Assembly: GCA_029931535.1 (NCBI GenBank)
Contig: JAQPZY010000909.1
Location: 459,001 to 523,000, forward strand
Reading direction: 5' to 3'
Length of the DNA: 64,000 nucleotides
From: Margaritifera margaritifera
Taxonomy: Eukaryota; Mollusca; Bivalvia; Unionida; Margaritiferidae
Part shown: piece after piece, positions 15,435-27,457 of the stretch
How positions within the stretch are numbered: the first letter of the stretch is position 1
How the letters are laid out: every line of letters starts with the position of its first letter
Translations under genes and position numbers: made by a program
The notes under the pieces: model-generated
Databases searched by the model: none
Seen by the model: the letters and a program-made list of their open reading frames with translations, nothing else
Told to the model about the DNA's origin: nothing

Positions 15435-16170
15435 CACTATGGATGACGAGGCATTAGAGGAGCTTAAACGGCGGAATATTATCTCCGAGTCTCACGCTGT
15501 TCTAATTGCTGCTCTTACCGAGCGGCTTATCACCGCGCCAAATAGACAAACAGCCAAAAGTGCCAGGAGCCTCCACCGGCACAGCGTCAAAGCCTGAGGA
15601 GCCGGCATTGACGCTCCGTCCCGCACAAACAAAAAATGCATATCGGCAGATGGCGAAGAGCATATCTACACCATAGAGTTTGAAGTTAATCTTTGAGACA
15701 AAAAGATAAATAAAAGGACTTCGACCTAGATTATTCTAAACAGCGACTTTACGCTTACACGGAAGGACGCCAAGTGCTTTCGCAAAGCCCTGAAAACCTG
15801 CCCCGAGCGACGCAGAGATTGTTGATGAACTCTTTGCGGCGATGGACGAACTAGGCTGGTTTCAAACTCGTTTCTCTTTAGGTTCAGACGTCCGGATCGT
15901 TGCCATCGAAACGCTTGAGCAAAAGGTCCCTCCGCTTGATTTGCCCCAAAAGGAGCTCAACAAAGTTGGCATAGACCAACCTCTGACTCCGCTCGATTTG
16001 TCGAAAAAGGAACTCCACGACGATAGCAGAGACCAACCCTCTGTCTTCTCCCAGTGGGTGGACAGCTCACAACCTCTCTGGAATGGTCTGGATTTTGTTT
16101 TAGCGCATTTCTTGGCCAGTACAAGGCTGCTCCTTAGAAGCGCCGCCTCAGGACCAACCCAGACTTAGGG
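15435..16170 (+). pseudogene. GC-rich broken coding relic, part 1
   Basis: Base composition rises sharply against the flanks. An open stretch from ATG 15439 begins MDDEALEELKRRN and runs about 52 codons to a stop at 15595-15597. A second, 108-codon frame runs 15842-16168. Neither carries a motif I recognise. The composition and codon-like texture suggest a former coding element that has been broken by stops and frameshifts, probably the same insertion as 16980-18300. Confidence 0.4.
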
Positions 16171-16800
16171 GGCGCTCTACAGATAATACATGCTTCTGAG
16201 AGAGTGACAGGTGTAAGATGAAGTATTTTGCATTTGCAACATGCACAATGGAGAGAATGTTGGCATACCTCTATGTTACTTTCTTGTACTGTGGCTGAAA
16301 TTTCTTTTACACATTGCACTTGTGGAAACTGGACATGATCTAAGCACACATCAGACAAAATGGCCGCTCTAAAGTACTCGAAAAATCAGCCTGAATTAGT
16401 CAAAAGTGCAATATTTTCAGCAGTTATTAAAATAGGGAAACGAATTTTGCCAGAGCAGACAATACCAGACTCTGAAAGTACTATGAATGAATTACAAAAT
16501 ATCTAAAAAGTAAAAAAAGTTATCGGCTCTTTTTTTTTAAATTAACCTTTGAAGTCCAGGAAGTGACAATTACCAAGCGGAGCTAGCAGTTTTTAGAGGT
16601 GAACATCTTAAGTAAGACCAAGCTGTATACTCTATAACCCAAATTTCACCCACAATCATACACCAAAATAAAGGGAATTCAAAGTTCTTTTAACAACACC
16701 TAAGATATACAAGGTCTTTTTAAAATAGCCCGGACAGCCAGTGAGGAAAACCTGGGTAATTCTTTTTCTTTAAAAATCTATCCCTATGCAAAGTACGAAA
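16170..16800. other. Spacer between coding relics
   Basis: AT-rich; no recognised content. Confidence 0.4.
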
Positions 16801-16979
16801 CTGGAGAGCGCAACCTTAACATACTAGGGGTTGTAAAACCTTGCTCCTCCTGTCCAGCCTCTTCCTGCCTACGACAAGCCTCGGGAGATGCGCAGGAATC
16901 AAAATAAGGTTTGGCTTTGTAAGTGGCTGTTGTTGTAGTCGGAAGTTTCGAGCCTGAACGAGGTAATACCAATATTAAG

Positions 16980-18300
16980 GGCGCAGCAGAACACGACTCA
17001 ACATCCAAGCCCTACGATTTCGGCGGCTACGATGCCATACTCTTTGACGAGGTCTACCTCTACATCACACACCAACTCTAGTGGCTGGCTGACTGTGTCT
17101 AGAAGCGCGAGGACACGTACGTTATTCTTTCCAACGCCAATCAGACCCAGAACGAGCCCGTCGAGCAGAAGCTTGACGTTAACGTCAACCAGTACTTTGC
17201 TGGTGTCCTCGCCCAGGTCTTCTCACGCCGCCTTCTCCTTCGGGACCCTATGCACTAAGCTGAAGAAGACCGTCTGCGAATTGCGTCGCTCGATGATGAC
17301 CCGAAGACCTGCCAGGACGACCTGGCCTTTGCAGTATGCATAAAGCACGATATCTAAGAAGAAACATGGAACAAACTGCAGTGGAGGACAGAAAATGAAG
17401 ATGTTACCTTTGCTCTTCACACAGTGGACTGCGTGAACACCTGGGTGCAGGACATTTGGCATGGAACAGACGAATAGCAGGTATTAGACCGTGTGGTCAG
17501 CTGCACCTATGCTCGGATTTCAGGCAAGAGGAAGATCAACAAGTGCAGGAGGTCACCAAGACCCAGCTCATCATCCGGAACCGTGATGGTGTAAACTCCA
17601 AGCTGACGCGAAACAGTTCCCTGAAGCTCCTTCGTATGCCGTGATGTCGAACTACTGGCCACGCATTGCAAGAGCAGACTGTCAGCAACAAGCTCTACAT
17701 CCACGATGCTAACTGCCCTGGCCTCGACCCGATGGTTCCGCACTACAATAATTCGGTGACGTACCCTAGAGGTCATACTGGTTACCTAAAGCGACCCCAT
17801 GCGCTTCTCCCGCCGTCTCATTGAAAAGCGCATCTGGGGGCACAAAGCCGCTGACGATGCAACCGGCAGGCCGTATCACTCGCTTCGCACTTGTGCTTAG
17901 CAGACTTACGTCAAAATCGACTGCACCCGACAACAGGTGGTTGTCCAGGGCTACACATGTGCCACTTGCCCGGAGCCGCCAGACGAGGACTGAAGCATGG
18001 ACTGCAATGAGTTAAAGGGGACATCTGTTTTGACATAGACGACGTCTACGATTAGCATGGAGAAAATACCCTTTGCAACCAATGAAAAGAGCGCGGTTTC
18101 ACAGCACCGAAAACGACGGACCGTCTGGACTTTCGAGTTTGCGCCCACTGGGTGGCACTCCTGGTACATGCCAAACCGACTTTGTGTGGCGGGAGTTGGT
18201 ATGTTGTCAACAATTGGTGCGGCTCCGCTAGTTTGGAGTTTAGAAAAGATTCAACAATTACAGATGGAGCACCAACTTCCACCGACTCTTTAAACATTTT
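16980..18300 (+). pseudogene. GC-rich broken coding relic, part 2 (helicase-like acidic box)
   Basis: One frame reads YDFGGYDAILFDEVYLY at about 17013-17063, like a Walker B / DE box of a helicase after hydrophobic residues, then a stop (17079-17081). Further on in the same frame is TYVILSNAN, where helicase motif III would fall. Other frames carry coherent stretches, for example ANCPGLDPMVPHYNN near 17710-17750 and YTCATCPEPPDED near 17950-17984 with a CxxC pair. Many stops and frame changes make it non-functional. The parent could be a large DNA transposon or a DNA-virus-like integrant; I cannot decide between them. Confidence 0.4.
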
Positions 18301-18492
18301 CAACATGTTCAATTATATTTTTAGAAGTACTTTTTAACTCCAGTCCTGTAGATTACTTCCCGTATGCACGGTTGGATTCCATGTACCCATTAAATAACGC
18401 GGACAATAAAAGCAGTGACGTGCTCAAACATTTGTGCGTAAACTTAATGTTATGACGATATCGCTAGTATTCTTTTAAAAACATGGGCCGAC

Positions 18493-18665
18493 GAATTACG
18501 TGTACCTGTATGCAGTCTTACGAATTATGTGTACCTATATGCAAACTTATGAATTATGTGTACCTGTATGCAAACTTATGAATTATGTGTACCTGTATGC
18601 AAACTTATGAATTATGTATACCTGTATGGAAACTTATGAATTATGTGTACCTGTATGCAAACGTT
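18493..18665 (+). repeat. 29-30 bp tandem repeat, about six units
   Basis: The unit is 'gaattatgtgtacctgtatg' followed by 'caaacttat'. It directly precedes the RT relic. Confidence 0.9.
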
Positions 18666-18672
18666 TTAACAT

Positions 18673-19510
18673 GTCATTGAAGTTTAGTACTTTGCCTGTT
18701 GTGTTCAAGGAGGATAATGCTATTCCAATTTTTAAATCAGGGGAGATACATTTAGTTTCAAATTATTCACGTGTGTAAGTGTCAACAAGTTCTATCCAAA
18801 GTGTTTGAAAAATTGTATTTAAAGATTTATACTTTTTGAAAACCCTTTTACATGTAAATAACAGAATGGTGTTATGACAAAAAGTTCTTCAGTAACAAAT
18901 TTAGCATGTTTTGCTGATTTTATTTCAAAAGAATTTGATAGTAATTCATAAGTTTGTGTAAATGTTATACAGACTTTCCAAACATTTAATTTCCATGTCT
19001 CCCAAACTGATTTTATATAAACTGCAATCCTATGGTTTGACTGGAATTATGTACAATCTGGATTGTTTTTAAGTACTACAGTATAGTGTGGCTTTCTCAG
19101 ATAGTACAGTCTGGATTGTTTTTAAGTACTACAGTATAGTGTGACTTTCTCAGATAGTACAGTCTGGATTGTTTCTAAGTACTACAGTATAGTGTGGCTT
19201 TCTCAGATAGTACAGTCTGGATTGTTTTTAAATACTACAATATATTGGGGCTTCTCAAATAGTACAGTCTGGATTGTGTTTGCTGTTTAATTTGATATGT
19301 AAGTTCAAAACTATCATAAACGTTCGGGAAATGAATTCCGTGGTCCATGTTTATTGTTGGTAGCCTTCGATAAATTGCATTTACTTTGATGCATGTGTCA
19401 GTCTTTCTGTAATCGATGGCAACGTGTACATGTTTTAATAATGATAATCTTTGGTGATAAAATGTTTGAATTTTTCCTTGATTAGGCCTTTTCCTCGACC
19501 ACAAGAAGAC
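18673..19510 (+). pseudogene. Non-LTR reverse transcriptase relic, interrupted by tandem repeats
   Basis: Plus-strand frames trace the RT domain in order. IPIFKSGEIHLVSNYSRV (about 18717-18770) corresponds to the '.PIFKKGD...NYRPI' segment, then a 'SSVTNLACFADF' segment near 18885-18922. The catalytic 'DF.KAFD' region is degraded to TFQTFN (about 18974-18991), followed by KLQSYGLTG. After a 53-bp tandem array, CKFKTII and WCLR-like pieces around 19290-19390 match the stretch after the YADD box. The element is dead. Confidence 0.65.
19055..19270 (+). repeat. 53-bp tandem repeat, four units
   Basis: Units contain 'ctggattgtttttaagtact' followed by a shared tail ending 'agatagtacagt'; later units carry substitutions. 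The array lies inside the RT relic and seems to have expanded from its coding sequence. Confidence 0.9.
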
Positions 19511-19878
19511 TAAATTTGAAAAGTCTAGTGATTTATAATAAAGAGATAAATTGATTAAATGACGCTCCTAATGCTATATGTGTCTACATTATGTTTTGAA
19601 AAGACGCACTAAAAATGTTAAATATGATGTATTTTCTCAGGTAGTGACCTCGATATCTAATATTAGGATCAGCTTACTAAACACTGTGATCATGCCGGCG
19701 GCTCAAGCATCGTTGGCGTTTTTAAACAATGGCGTATCAAGTAACAATCATGAACAACATGATCAGCATACAGTTTGAGAATTCTCGCCATTTTGCTGCT
19801 GTTCATGATCTTATTTACTATCGCCTTATCCGGATGTATTAGTTGGTGCTTTTATGTATTATTCATTTATTTGTATAC

Positions 19879-20044
19879 CCCTGTGTATGTATGTATGTAT
19901 GAATTTACTTATATACGTACGTACGTACGTACGCATGTATGTATGTATGTATGTATGTATGTATGTATGTATGTATGTATGTATGTATGTATGTATGTAT
20001 GTATGTATGTATGAATGCACGCATGCACATATGTATGTATGTAT
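19879..20044. repeat. (ATGT)n / (ACGT)n microsatellite
   Basis: Long ATGT tract with an ACGT sub-tract near 19915-19933. It continues on the far side of the solo LTR at 20796-20835. Confidence 0.95.
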
Positions 20045-20795
20045 TGTTATGTATGATGTTTATATAATATTATAAATATTTTAGGAAATTATAAATGTTT
20101 CTTCACTTTAATATTTGCTTAAATCTTAATGTTATCAGGAAAAACATGTTTAACTAGTGTCCTTGAATTAGGTTGTTTTGATCAATATGTTTTCTCAATT
20201 TGAAGGTCAAGGTTGAATTTTGTTTACAGTTAGAATTCCATTAAGATGACTCATATTCTAGAACATTCTGTCATGTGACCAATCTTTATATATACCATGT
20301 TTGGTGGACATTTTTTTCAGTTTTGACATTACCATCAGTCTTGTAAAGAGCTATTACAGTTGTGAAAATTCATTCCAAATTCTAAGAGAGGAATTATTTT
20401 AAATATTCATTGGATTATAACAGTGCTCATAAACTTTTGGATTTTGGATTTTTAATTGATGATTTTGGAATTTAAGTGAACTTATTCAGATATTTTGGAA
20501 TACTTCATTTTGACATCAGCACATCAAGATTTATAGTACATCAGGACTTTAGAGACCATTAGCACATCATAACATTCAAGGACACAGCCGTGAATTCGGA
20601 ACATTATATATTTAGGACTTGTGATTAGAACAATCATTCTTATTGGATTATTAGGATTTCAAAACACATTACTGTAAGTGACTTTTTGATTTTTCATTTT
20701 AATTATCTAGTAATAAATTGCTTGTTGAATTTTACTTGATTTGTTGGTTTCACTTTCTTTCTGTTACATTTTTCTTAGACCATAGAGTCGTAACA
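20045..20795 (+). mobile_element. Solo LTR, 751 bp
   Basis: Begins TGTTA and ends TAACA, the short inverted termini expected for an LTR. It is flanked on both sides by GTAT, a 4-bp (possibly 5-bp) target duplication, although the surrounding ATGT microsatellite makes the duplication less conclusive. Reading plus, there is a CCAAT-like GACCAATC and a TATATATA at about 20277-20294, and AATAAA at 20711-20716, in the order promoter then poly(A) signal. No gag or pol is adjacent, so this is the product of recombination between two LTRs. The superfamily is not determined. Confidence 0.7.
20286..20294 (+). promoter_or_regulatory. TATA box of the solo LTR
   Basis: TATATATA a few bases after a CCAAT-like motif, inside the LTR. 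Confidence 0.4.
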
Positions 20796-20799
20796 GTAT

Positions 20800-21330
20800 G
20801 CATGTATGTATATATGTATATATCTATGTATGCATATTTTATCTATGTCAGCTCCGGTTATAAGATCGTTTATTACAGCTAAATATTCGAGTTCGGACAA
20901 AACTAGAAAGACAACAAATTTATTCAACTGCAAATCTGATCTTATAAGGAACAGGAGTCTTTTCCGCTTCCACTCCGACAGCAATTTCAGGGAATCTAGA
21001 CTTATTGTTTCCTATAATTACACTCCGACAGCAATGTCAGGGAATCCAGACTACGTTTCCTATAAATCTTGTTCCTTATAATGACGGTGCTTAGAAGTGC
21101 TATATTCGCAGCAATGAAAAATATCACTCACGAAAATGACATTTACCACTCACAATAATGGTATAATTATAGATATGTCTTCCTCCGTTTTGGTTTTTCG
21201 ATGCGCATGATGTCATAGAAATACCAAGTATGACGCATAACCTTGTATGCTCTGACTCGCTCTTCTCATTTACATATCTGGTTTGACAACAACAGCACAA
21301 ATTCAGGTTAGGATCTATACAATGTCAGAT
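20800..21330. other. Intergenic, no gene recognised
   Basis: Contains the short direct repeat 'cactccgacagcaat', at about 20971 and 21021, each followed by a 'tcagggaatc' segment. Confidence 0.5.
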
Positions 21331-21338
21331 TCATTAAT

Positions 21339-21344
21339 ATATAT

Positions 21345-21420
<76 letters not shown>
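21339..21420. repeat. (TA)n microsatellite at the left end of copy 1
   Basis: Pure TA tract before 'tctccatttgtaattc'. Confidence 0.95.
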
Positions 21421-21422
<2 letters not shown>

Positions 21423-21495
21423 TCCATTTGTAATTCATCATTAGATTAATTGAATTTCTGGTACAAAAGGCAAATTTATTATGTTCCATTACCAT

Positions 21496-21664
21496 GAGGA
21501 GCCACGGTGGCTCAGTGGTTAACGTACATGAATCGTAACCGAAAGAGCGCGGGCTCGATTCCTACTATCGTATCAGTCCCAGTCGGATACCGTGGTGTGT
21601 CCGATTGCTTCGGCACTAAATGACCTGCATGTGCTGTTGTGCCGTAAAACACCAAATCAAACCA
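21496..21664 (+). mobile_element. tRNA-derived SINE (copy 1)
   Basis: Head 'ggtggctcagtggttaacg' resembles an RNA polymerase III A box and 'gggctcgattccta' a B box. The tail is 'gccgtaaaacaccaaatc'. The same element recurs at 24191-24358. Confidence 0.75.
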
Positions 21665-22562
21665 TACTAATCTATCAATGTGAAACCAAAGCTTGTTTTT
21701 TTTTAAACGCTACTTTCCAGCTCATTGACGGGCAGTCTCCTATAGCTCAGAATATGTTATGTACGTGTTGTTATTTGTTCAGTGTTGAAATCATATTCTC
21801 TGAACTTCGGCTGTCGCATTGGTGAATTAAACAAGTAGAGTTTCTACTGCTTATGAACTCGTCTTTACTAGCTCTAATGTAATTTGTGTGTATATTGTGT
21901 AAGCTTGCATATATAAAATCGCACATACATGATTTGCTGTTAATGAATCCGTGAATTAAGATAGGCTCACACACTGGTACCAGGTTCATGTCATTTCAAG
22001 TCAATAAAATATACCCTGCATCTCTAACATTTTTCTTATTTAATATTTTTTTACGTTATTAAGAAAGAGAGAAATGTATCAATCGAACTTCTGTTTTAGT
22101 ATGTGTATAAATTTTATACCTAGCACATCGATGGGGTCAAGCTGAATGGTATCGCACTGAAGTGTCTGATATTCAAATTATAAATTTGTATTTTTTTTAA
22201 CGTGTCTACGAGTATTTGAAATTTTTTGTAGCATAGAAAAAATAGCTAGATGAATGTTACCTTGTACTGTATCTAGATGTTTATTTAACGCGTTACACAT
22301 ATGGGATGAAAACCATTTACTTATTTGTATGGTCAGGTGTCGAGGCACATCAGAACAATGTTGATTAATAATGAAAACCATCCGTCATATTATGAAGCAG
22401 TCTAGATCAATTTTAGCTTTCTATTTATATTTACAAATAAAGACAGAAGCTAAATTAAATACAGTTGAACTTTGGAAGTCGAGACACTGTTGGTCCATTT
22501 GTTAACTTTGTGTTTTACGTAGTTTCGATATAACCAAGTCGCAGATATGAGAATGTATGACG

Positions 22563-22935
22563 GTGGGACTGAACAGGATGTATTACAGTGGGGCTGAAAT
22601 AGAATGTATTACAGTGGGACTGAGCTAGAATCCATGAAGGTGGGACTGAGCTAGAATGTATTTCGGTGGGACTGAGCTAGAATGTATTACAATGAGACTG
22701 AGCTAAAATGCATTACGGTGGAACTGAGCTAGAATGCATTACAGTGGGACTGAGCTTGAATGTATTACAGTGGGACTGAGCTAGAATGCATTACAGTGGG
22801 ACTGAGTTCGAAAGTATTACGGTGGGGCTGAGCTATAATGCATTACGGTGGGACTGAGATAGAATATATTACGGTGGGACTGAGCTGGAAAGTATCACGG
22901 TGGGATTGAGCTATAAGGTATTACTATGGGACTGA
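22563..22935 (+). repeat. 27-bp minisatellite, about 14 units (copy 1)
   Basis: Unit 'gtgggactgagctagaatg' followed by 'cattacag', with variants. Confidence 0.95.
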
Positions 22936-23953
22936 GAGAGTCATTAAAATTTAACTAAGTATTCGCGTGTTTGATGTTTGAGTTATTGAATGGCTTGTAC
23001 GCGAATGTCTTTAATTCAGTGGCTCGTGATAATTCAAAACATAGTCTTGCACAAAGTCTACCCATTTCAAATGAAAGGAGAATATACATTAGTTTTCGTC
23101 TTTTCCATGCCTTTTATAGAAGAGAATTAATACCTAACTGGATTCTATGCAAAGTTTAAAATTACCACACAGTTTTCATTGCCATAAGAATATGGAAAGA
23201 CCAAACTATTAACGTATATGCGTTAGTAATGCTAAGGTACGTTTTGCTACGAAAGGATGGTTTTTATTTTGTTGCGGAACAGTTTGTAATATTCCGTTGG
23301 GCAATTTATATGCTATCACCAGATCTGAGCACATTAAGTACCTATGTATGTAGGCGCCACTTGGCGATGTATTTTATATTCTTTAACATCACCGTCATCT
23401 TAAACAAGATTTATCATAGAATGTTATTTGAAGTGGATATGATACCATCTTTTGATTCCTACACAGAAAAACCTCAAAGGAATAAGTTTCATTCATCCAC
23501 ATTAAAGCCCTCGTTTTGGGACAGCAACAATAATCTTATTTTCTCATCAAGTGTTTTCCTCTCTTTGCGTGAAAGTTATTAAAATAATTGTATTTATGAG
23601 AAATCGATCATTGCAAGACACTCGGAACACCCGCATAATTGACATCAGGTGTTAAGGGTAGTTTTCTCATAGCGCGGCTCATATAATATAAACGGATGAA
23701 TTGATCGCTCATTCTATTGCAGCTTCGGTGACTTTTTAAACTTTAAGAGTAAACAAACAGGGCAAAGACCCGTGGACGCCCTCCAGCAAAGTTCAAGGTT
23801 TGGTTCAGTTTTCTTGTTGTACGGTACAGCAGTACTTTTAAGTTAGATTGCGTCGAAGCAAATAGAGTACAATACCAAGCTCTAGGATACAGTGCTGTTG
23901 CCGATCCGGATTGATCCAATGATGGGAATCGAACTCGCACTCTTCAAGCGATA

Positions 23954-24056
23954 GGGGAGCCACGGTAGCTCTTTTGGTAACGTCTGACTCGTAATCCAAA
24001 AGGTCGTGAGTTCGATACCTGCCTAGACCAGCCAGGGCCGGCTGTCTCGTTGTGTC
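23954..24056 (+). mobile_element. Truncated tRNA-derived SINE (copy 1)
   Basis: 'ggggagccacggtagctc' head with the B-box-like 'gtgagttcgatacct'. It is cut after 'gtgtcc', where the TA tract of copy 2 begins. The full-length counterpart is 26672-26865. Confidence 0.75.
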
Positions 24057-24057
24057 C

Positions 24058-24059
<2 letters not shown>

Positions 24060-24115
<56 letters not shown>
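24060..24115. repeat. (TA)n at the duplication junction
   Basis: TA tract between the truncated SINE of copy 1 and the start of copy 2. Confidence 0.95.
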
Positions 24116-24117
<2 letters not shown>

Positions 24118-24190
24118 TCCATTTGTAATTCATCATTAGATTAATTGAATTTCTGGTACAAAAGGCAAATTAGTTATGTTCCATTAGCAT

Positions 24191-24358
24191 GAGGAGCCAC
24201 GGTGGCTCAGTGGTTAACGTACATGAATCGTAACCGAAAGAGCGCGGGCTCGATTCCTACTATCGTATCAGTCCCAGTCGGATACCGTGGTGTGTCCGAT
24301 TGCTTCGGCACTAAATGATCTGCATGTGCTGTTGTGCCGTAAAACACCAAATCAAACC
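24191..24358 (+). mobile_element. tRNA-derived SINE (copy 2)
   Basis: Duplicate of the SINE at 21496-21664, nearly identical. Confidence 0.75.
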
Positions 24359-25253
24359 ATACTAATCTATCAATGTGAAACCAAAGCTTGTTTATTTTAA
24401 ACGCTACTTTCCAGCTCATTGACGGGCAGTCTCCTATAGCTCAGAATATGTTATGTACGTGTTGTTATTTGTTCAGTGTTGAAATCACATTCTCTGAACT
24501 TCGGCTGTCGCATTGGTGAATTAAACAAGTAGAGTTTCTACTGCTTATGAACTCGTCTTTACTAGCTCTAATGTAATTTGTGTGTATATTGTGTAAGCTT
24601 GCATATATAAAATCGCACATACATGATTTGCTGTTAATGAATCCGTGAATTAAGATAGGCTCACACACTGGTACCAGGTTCATGTCATTTCAAGTCAATA
24701 AAATATACCCTGCATCTCTAACATTTTTCTTCTTTAATATTTTTTTACGTTATTAAGAAAGAGAGAAATGTATCAATCGAACTTCTGTTTTAGTATGTGT
24801 ATAAATTTTATACCTAGCACATCGATGGGGTCAAGTTGAATGGTATCGCACTGAAGTGTCTGATATTCAAATTATAAATTTGTATTTTTTTTAACGTGTC
24901 TACGAGTATTTGAAATTTTTTGTAGCATAGAAAAAATAGCTAGATGAATGTTACCTTGTACTGTATCTAGATGTTTATTTAACGCGTTACACATATGGGA
25001 TGAAAACCATTTACTTATTGGTATGGTCAGGTGTCGAGGCACATCAGAACAATGTTGATTAATAATGAAAACCATCCGTCATATTATGAAGCAGTCTAGA
25101 TCAATTTTAGCTTTCTATTTATATTTACAAATAAAGACAGAAGCTAAATTAAATACAGTTGAACTTTGGAAGTCGAGACACTGTTGGTCCATTTGTTAAC
25201 TTTGTGTTTTACGTAGTTTCGATATAACCAAGTCGCAGATATGAGAATGTATG

Positions 25254-25662
25254 ACGGTGGGACTGAACTAGGATGTATTACAGTGGGGCTGAAATAGAAT
25301 GTATTACAGTGGGACTGAGCTAGAATCCATGAAGGTGGGACTGAGCTAGAATGTATTTCGGTGGGACTGAGCTAGAATGTATTACAATGAGACTGAGCTA
25401 AAATGCATTACGGTGGAACTGAGCTAGAATGTATTACAGTGGGACTGAGCTAGAATGCATTACAGTGGGACTGAGCTTGAATGTATTACAGTGGGACTGA
25501 GCTAGAATGCATTACAGTGGGACTGAGCTGGAAAGTATTACGGTGGGACTGAGCTATAATGCATTACGGTGGGACTGAGATAGAATATATTACGGTGGGA
25601 CTGAGCTGGAAAGTATCACGGTGGGATTGAGCTATAAGGTATTACTGTGGGACTGAGAGAGT
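25254..25662 (+). repeat. 27-bp minisatellite, about 15 units (copy 2)
   Basis: Same array as at 22563-22935 with one more unit. Confidence 0.95.
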
Positions 25663-26671
25663 CATTAAAATTTAACTAAGTATTCGAGTGTTTGATGTTT
25701 GAGTTATTGAATGGCTTGAACGCGAATGTCTTTAATTCAGTGGCTCGTGATAATTCAAAACATAGTCTTGCACAAAGTCTACCCATTTCAAATGAAAGGA
25801 GAATATACATTAGTCTGCGTCTATTCTATGCCTTTTATAGTACAGAATTAATACTTAACTGGATTCTATGCAAAGTTTAAAATTACCACACAGTTTTCAT
25901 TGCCATAAGAATATGGAAAGACCAAACTATTAACGTATATACGTAAGTAATGTTAAGGTACGTTTTGCCACGGAAGGATGGTTTTTATTTTGTTGCGGAA
26001 CAGTTTGTAATATCCCGTTGGGCAATTTATATGCTATCACCAGATCTGAGCACATTAAGTACCTATGTATGTAGGCGCCACTTGGCGATGTATTTTATAT
26101 TCTTTAACATCTCCGTCATCTTAAACAAGATTTATCATAGAATGTTATTTGAAGTGGAAATGATACCATCTTTTGATTCCTACACAGAAAAAAATGAAAG
26201 GAATATGTTTCTTTCATCCATATTAAAGCCCTCGTTTTGTGACAGCAAGAATAATCTTATTTTCTCATCAAATGTTTTCCTCTCTTTGCGCTCAAGTTAT
26301 TAAAATTGTATTTATGAGAAATCGATCATTGCAAGGCACTCAGAACACCCGCATAATTGACATCAGGTGTTAAGGGTAGTTTTCTCATAGCGCGGCTCAT
26401 ATAATATAAACGGATGAATTGATTGTTCATTCTATTGCAGCTTCGGTGACTTTTTAAACTTTAAGAGTAAACAAACAGGACAAAAACCCGTGGACGTCCT
26501 CCAGCGAAGTTCAAGGTTTGGTTCAGTTTTCTTGTTGTACGGTACAGCAGTACTTTTAAGTTAGATTGCGCCGAAGCAAATAGAGTACAATATTAAGCTC
26601 TAGGATACAGTGCTGTTGCCGATCCGGGTTGATCCAATGATGGGAATCGAACTCGCACTCTTCAAGCGATA

Positions 26672-26865
26672 GGGGAGCCGCGGTAGCTCTTTTGGTAGCG
26701 TCTGACTCGTAATCCAAAAGGTCGTGGGTTCGATACCCGCCTTGAACAGATAGGGCCGGCTGTCTCGTTGTGTCCTTGGGAAAGACATTTAGCTCCCATT
26801 TCTTCTGCTTGATATAGCCAGTACTGTGTTAAAAGTACCGTTTAATGCCACAAAACAAAAACAAA
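26672..26865 (+). mobile_element. Full-length tRNA-derived SINE with target duplication
   Basis: Head 'ggggagccgcggtagctc', B-box-like 'gtgggttcgatacccgcc', body 'gtgtccttgggaaagacatt' and tail 'acaaaacaaaaacaaa'. Perfect 12-bp direct repeats 'cttcaagcgata' flank it at 26660-26671 and 26866-26877, which is the mark of LINE-driven insertion. Confidence 0.85.
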
Positions 26866-27391
26866 CTTCAAGCGATATATTTATCTCACACTGAGAGGCA
26901 ACTTAAAGTGGAGCTATGTGGCAAAATCTTTTTATTCGATATTCGACGTTAGCTTGTCTTTGCTCTTTGCCACCTAAATTAATGAAGCATTGATTTTTTG
27001 CTAACTTTGTTAACATAGAGGAAAAAAGAAAAGAACAAAGAATATCAATTACACAGTAGCAATAATGTATAACCTAACTTGATCCGTTAATTAGATAATA
27101 ACTTTCAGATTGTTATAATGTCGAAGCTGTGCATTGCTTGGTGTGAGCATGTAGACCTCTGTTTTTTCAGAAAATAATTATACACAACTTTCTAAAAAGT
27201 TATGAAGAATTGCTTAAACAGCATAAAAAAGTGATTCAAATCTGCATTTATTTTCTCAGCTGTAATCTTGTATGTACATTTCAATATTCGAATTAATACT
27301 TGGTTACAGTCTTGCCTTTTCTTTCTGGAAATAAAGGTGCAGTAGTACGCCATTCAATTATTCAAACTACACTCACAAACACACATTAAAC

Positions 27392-27395
<4 letters not shown>

Positions 27396-27454
<59 letters not shown>
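27396..27454. repeat. (TA)n microsatellite
   Basis: Pure TA tract after a CA-rich lead-in. Confidence 0.95.

Positions 27455-27457
<3 letters not shown>

Larger units (their letters stand above)
21332..24056 (+). repeat. 2.7-kb tandem duplication, copy 1
   Basis: Starts with 'attaatatat' and a TA tract and ends in the middle of a SINE at '...tcgttgtgtcc'. It is nearly identical to 24057-26775. The offset is 2694 bp before the internal minisatellite and 2721 bp after it; the 27-bp change is one extra minisatellite unit in copy 2. It contains SINE 21496-21664, the minisatellite and a truncated second SINE. Confidence 0.95.
24057..26775 (+). repeat. 2.7-kb tandem duplication, copy 2
   Basis: Second copy of the unit, starting in the TA tract. 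Its right side runs on into the complete SINE and unique sequence, so the right flank of this copy is the ancestral arrangement. Divergence from copy 1 is a few percent. Confidence 0.95.

Noticed and set aside
16134..16358. Cysteine-rich minus-strand open frame
   Set aside because: Cysteines are unevenly placed, there is no signal peptide or start context, and it overlaps the end of a broken plus-strand frame.
22563..22935. Second regular array considered as CRISPR-like
   Set aside because: No spacers between the 27-bp units.
23229..26303. 117-codon open frame present in both tandem copies (23229-23582 and 25950-26303)
   Set aside because: The two translations differ at 13 of 117 residues despite very similar DNA, and there is no motif, so no sign of selection for protein.
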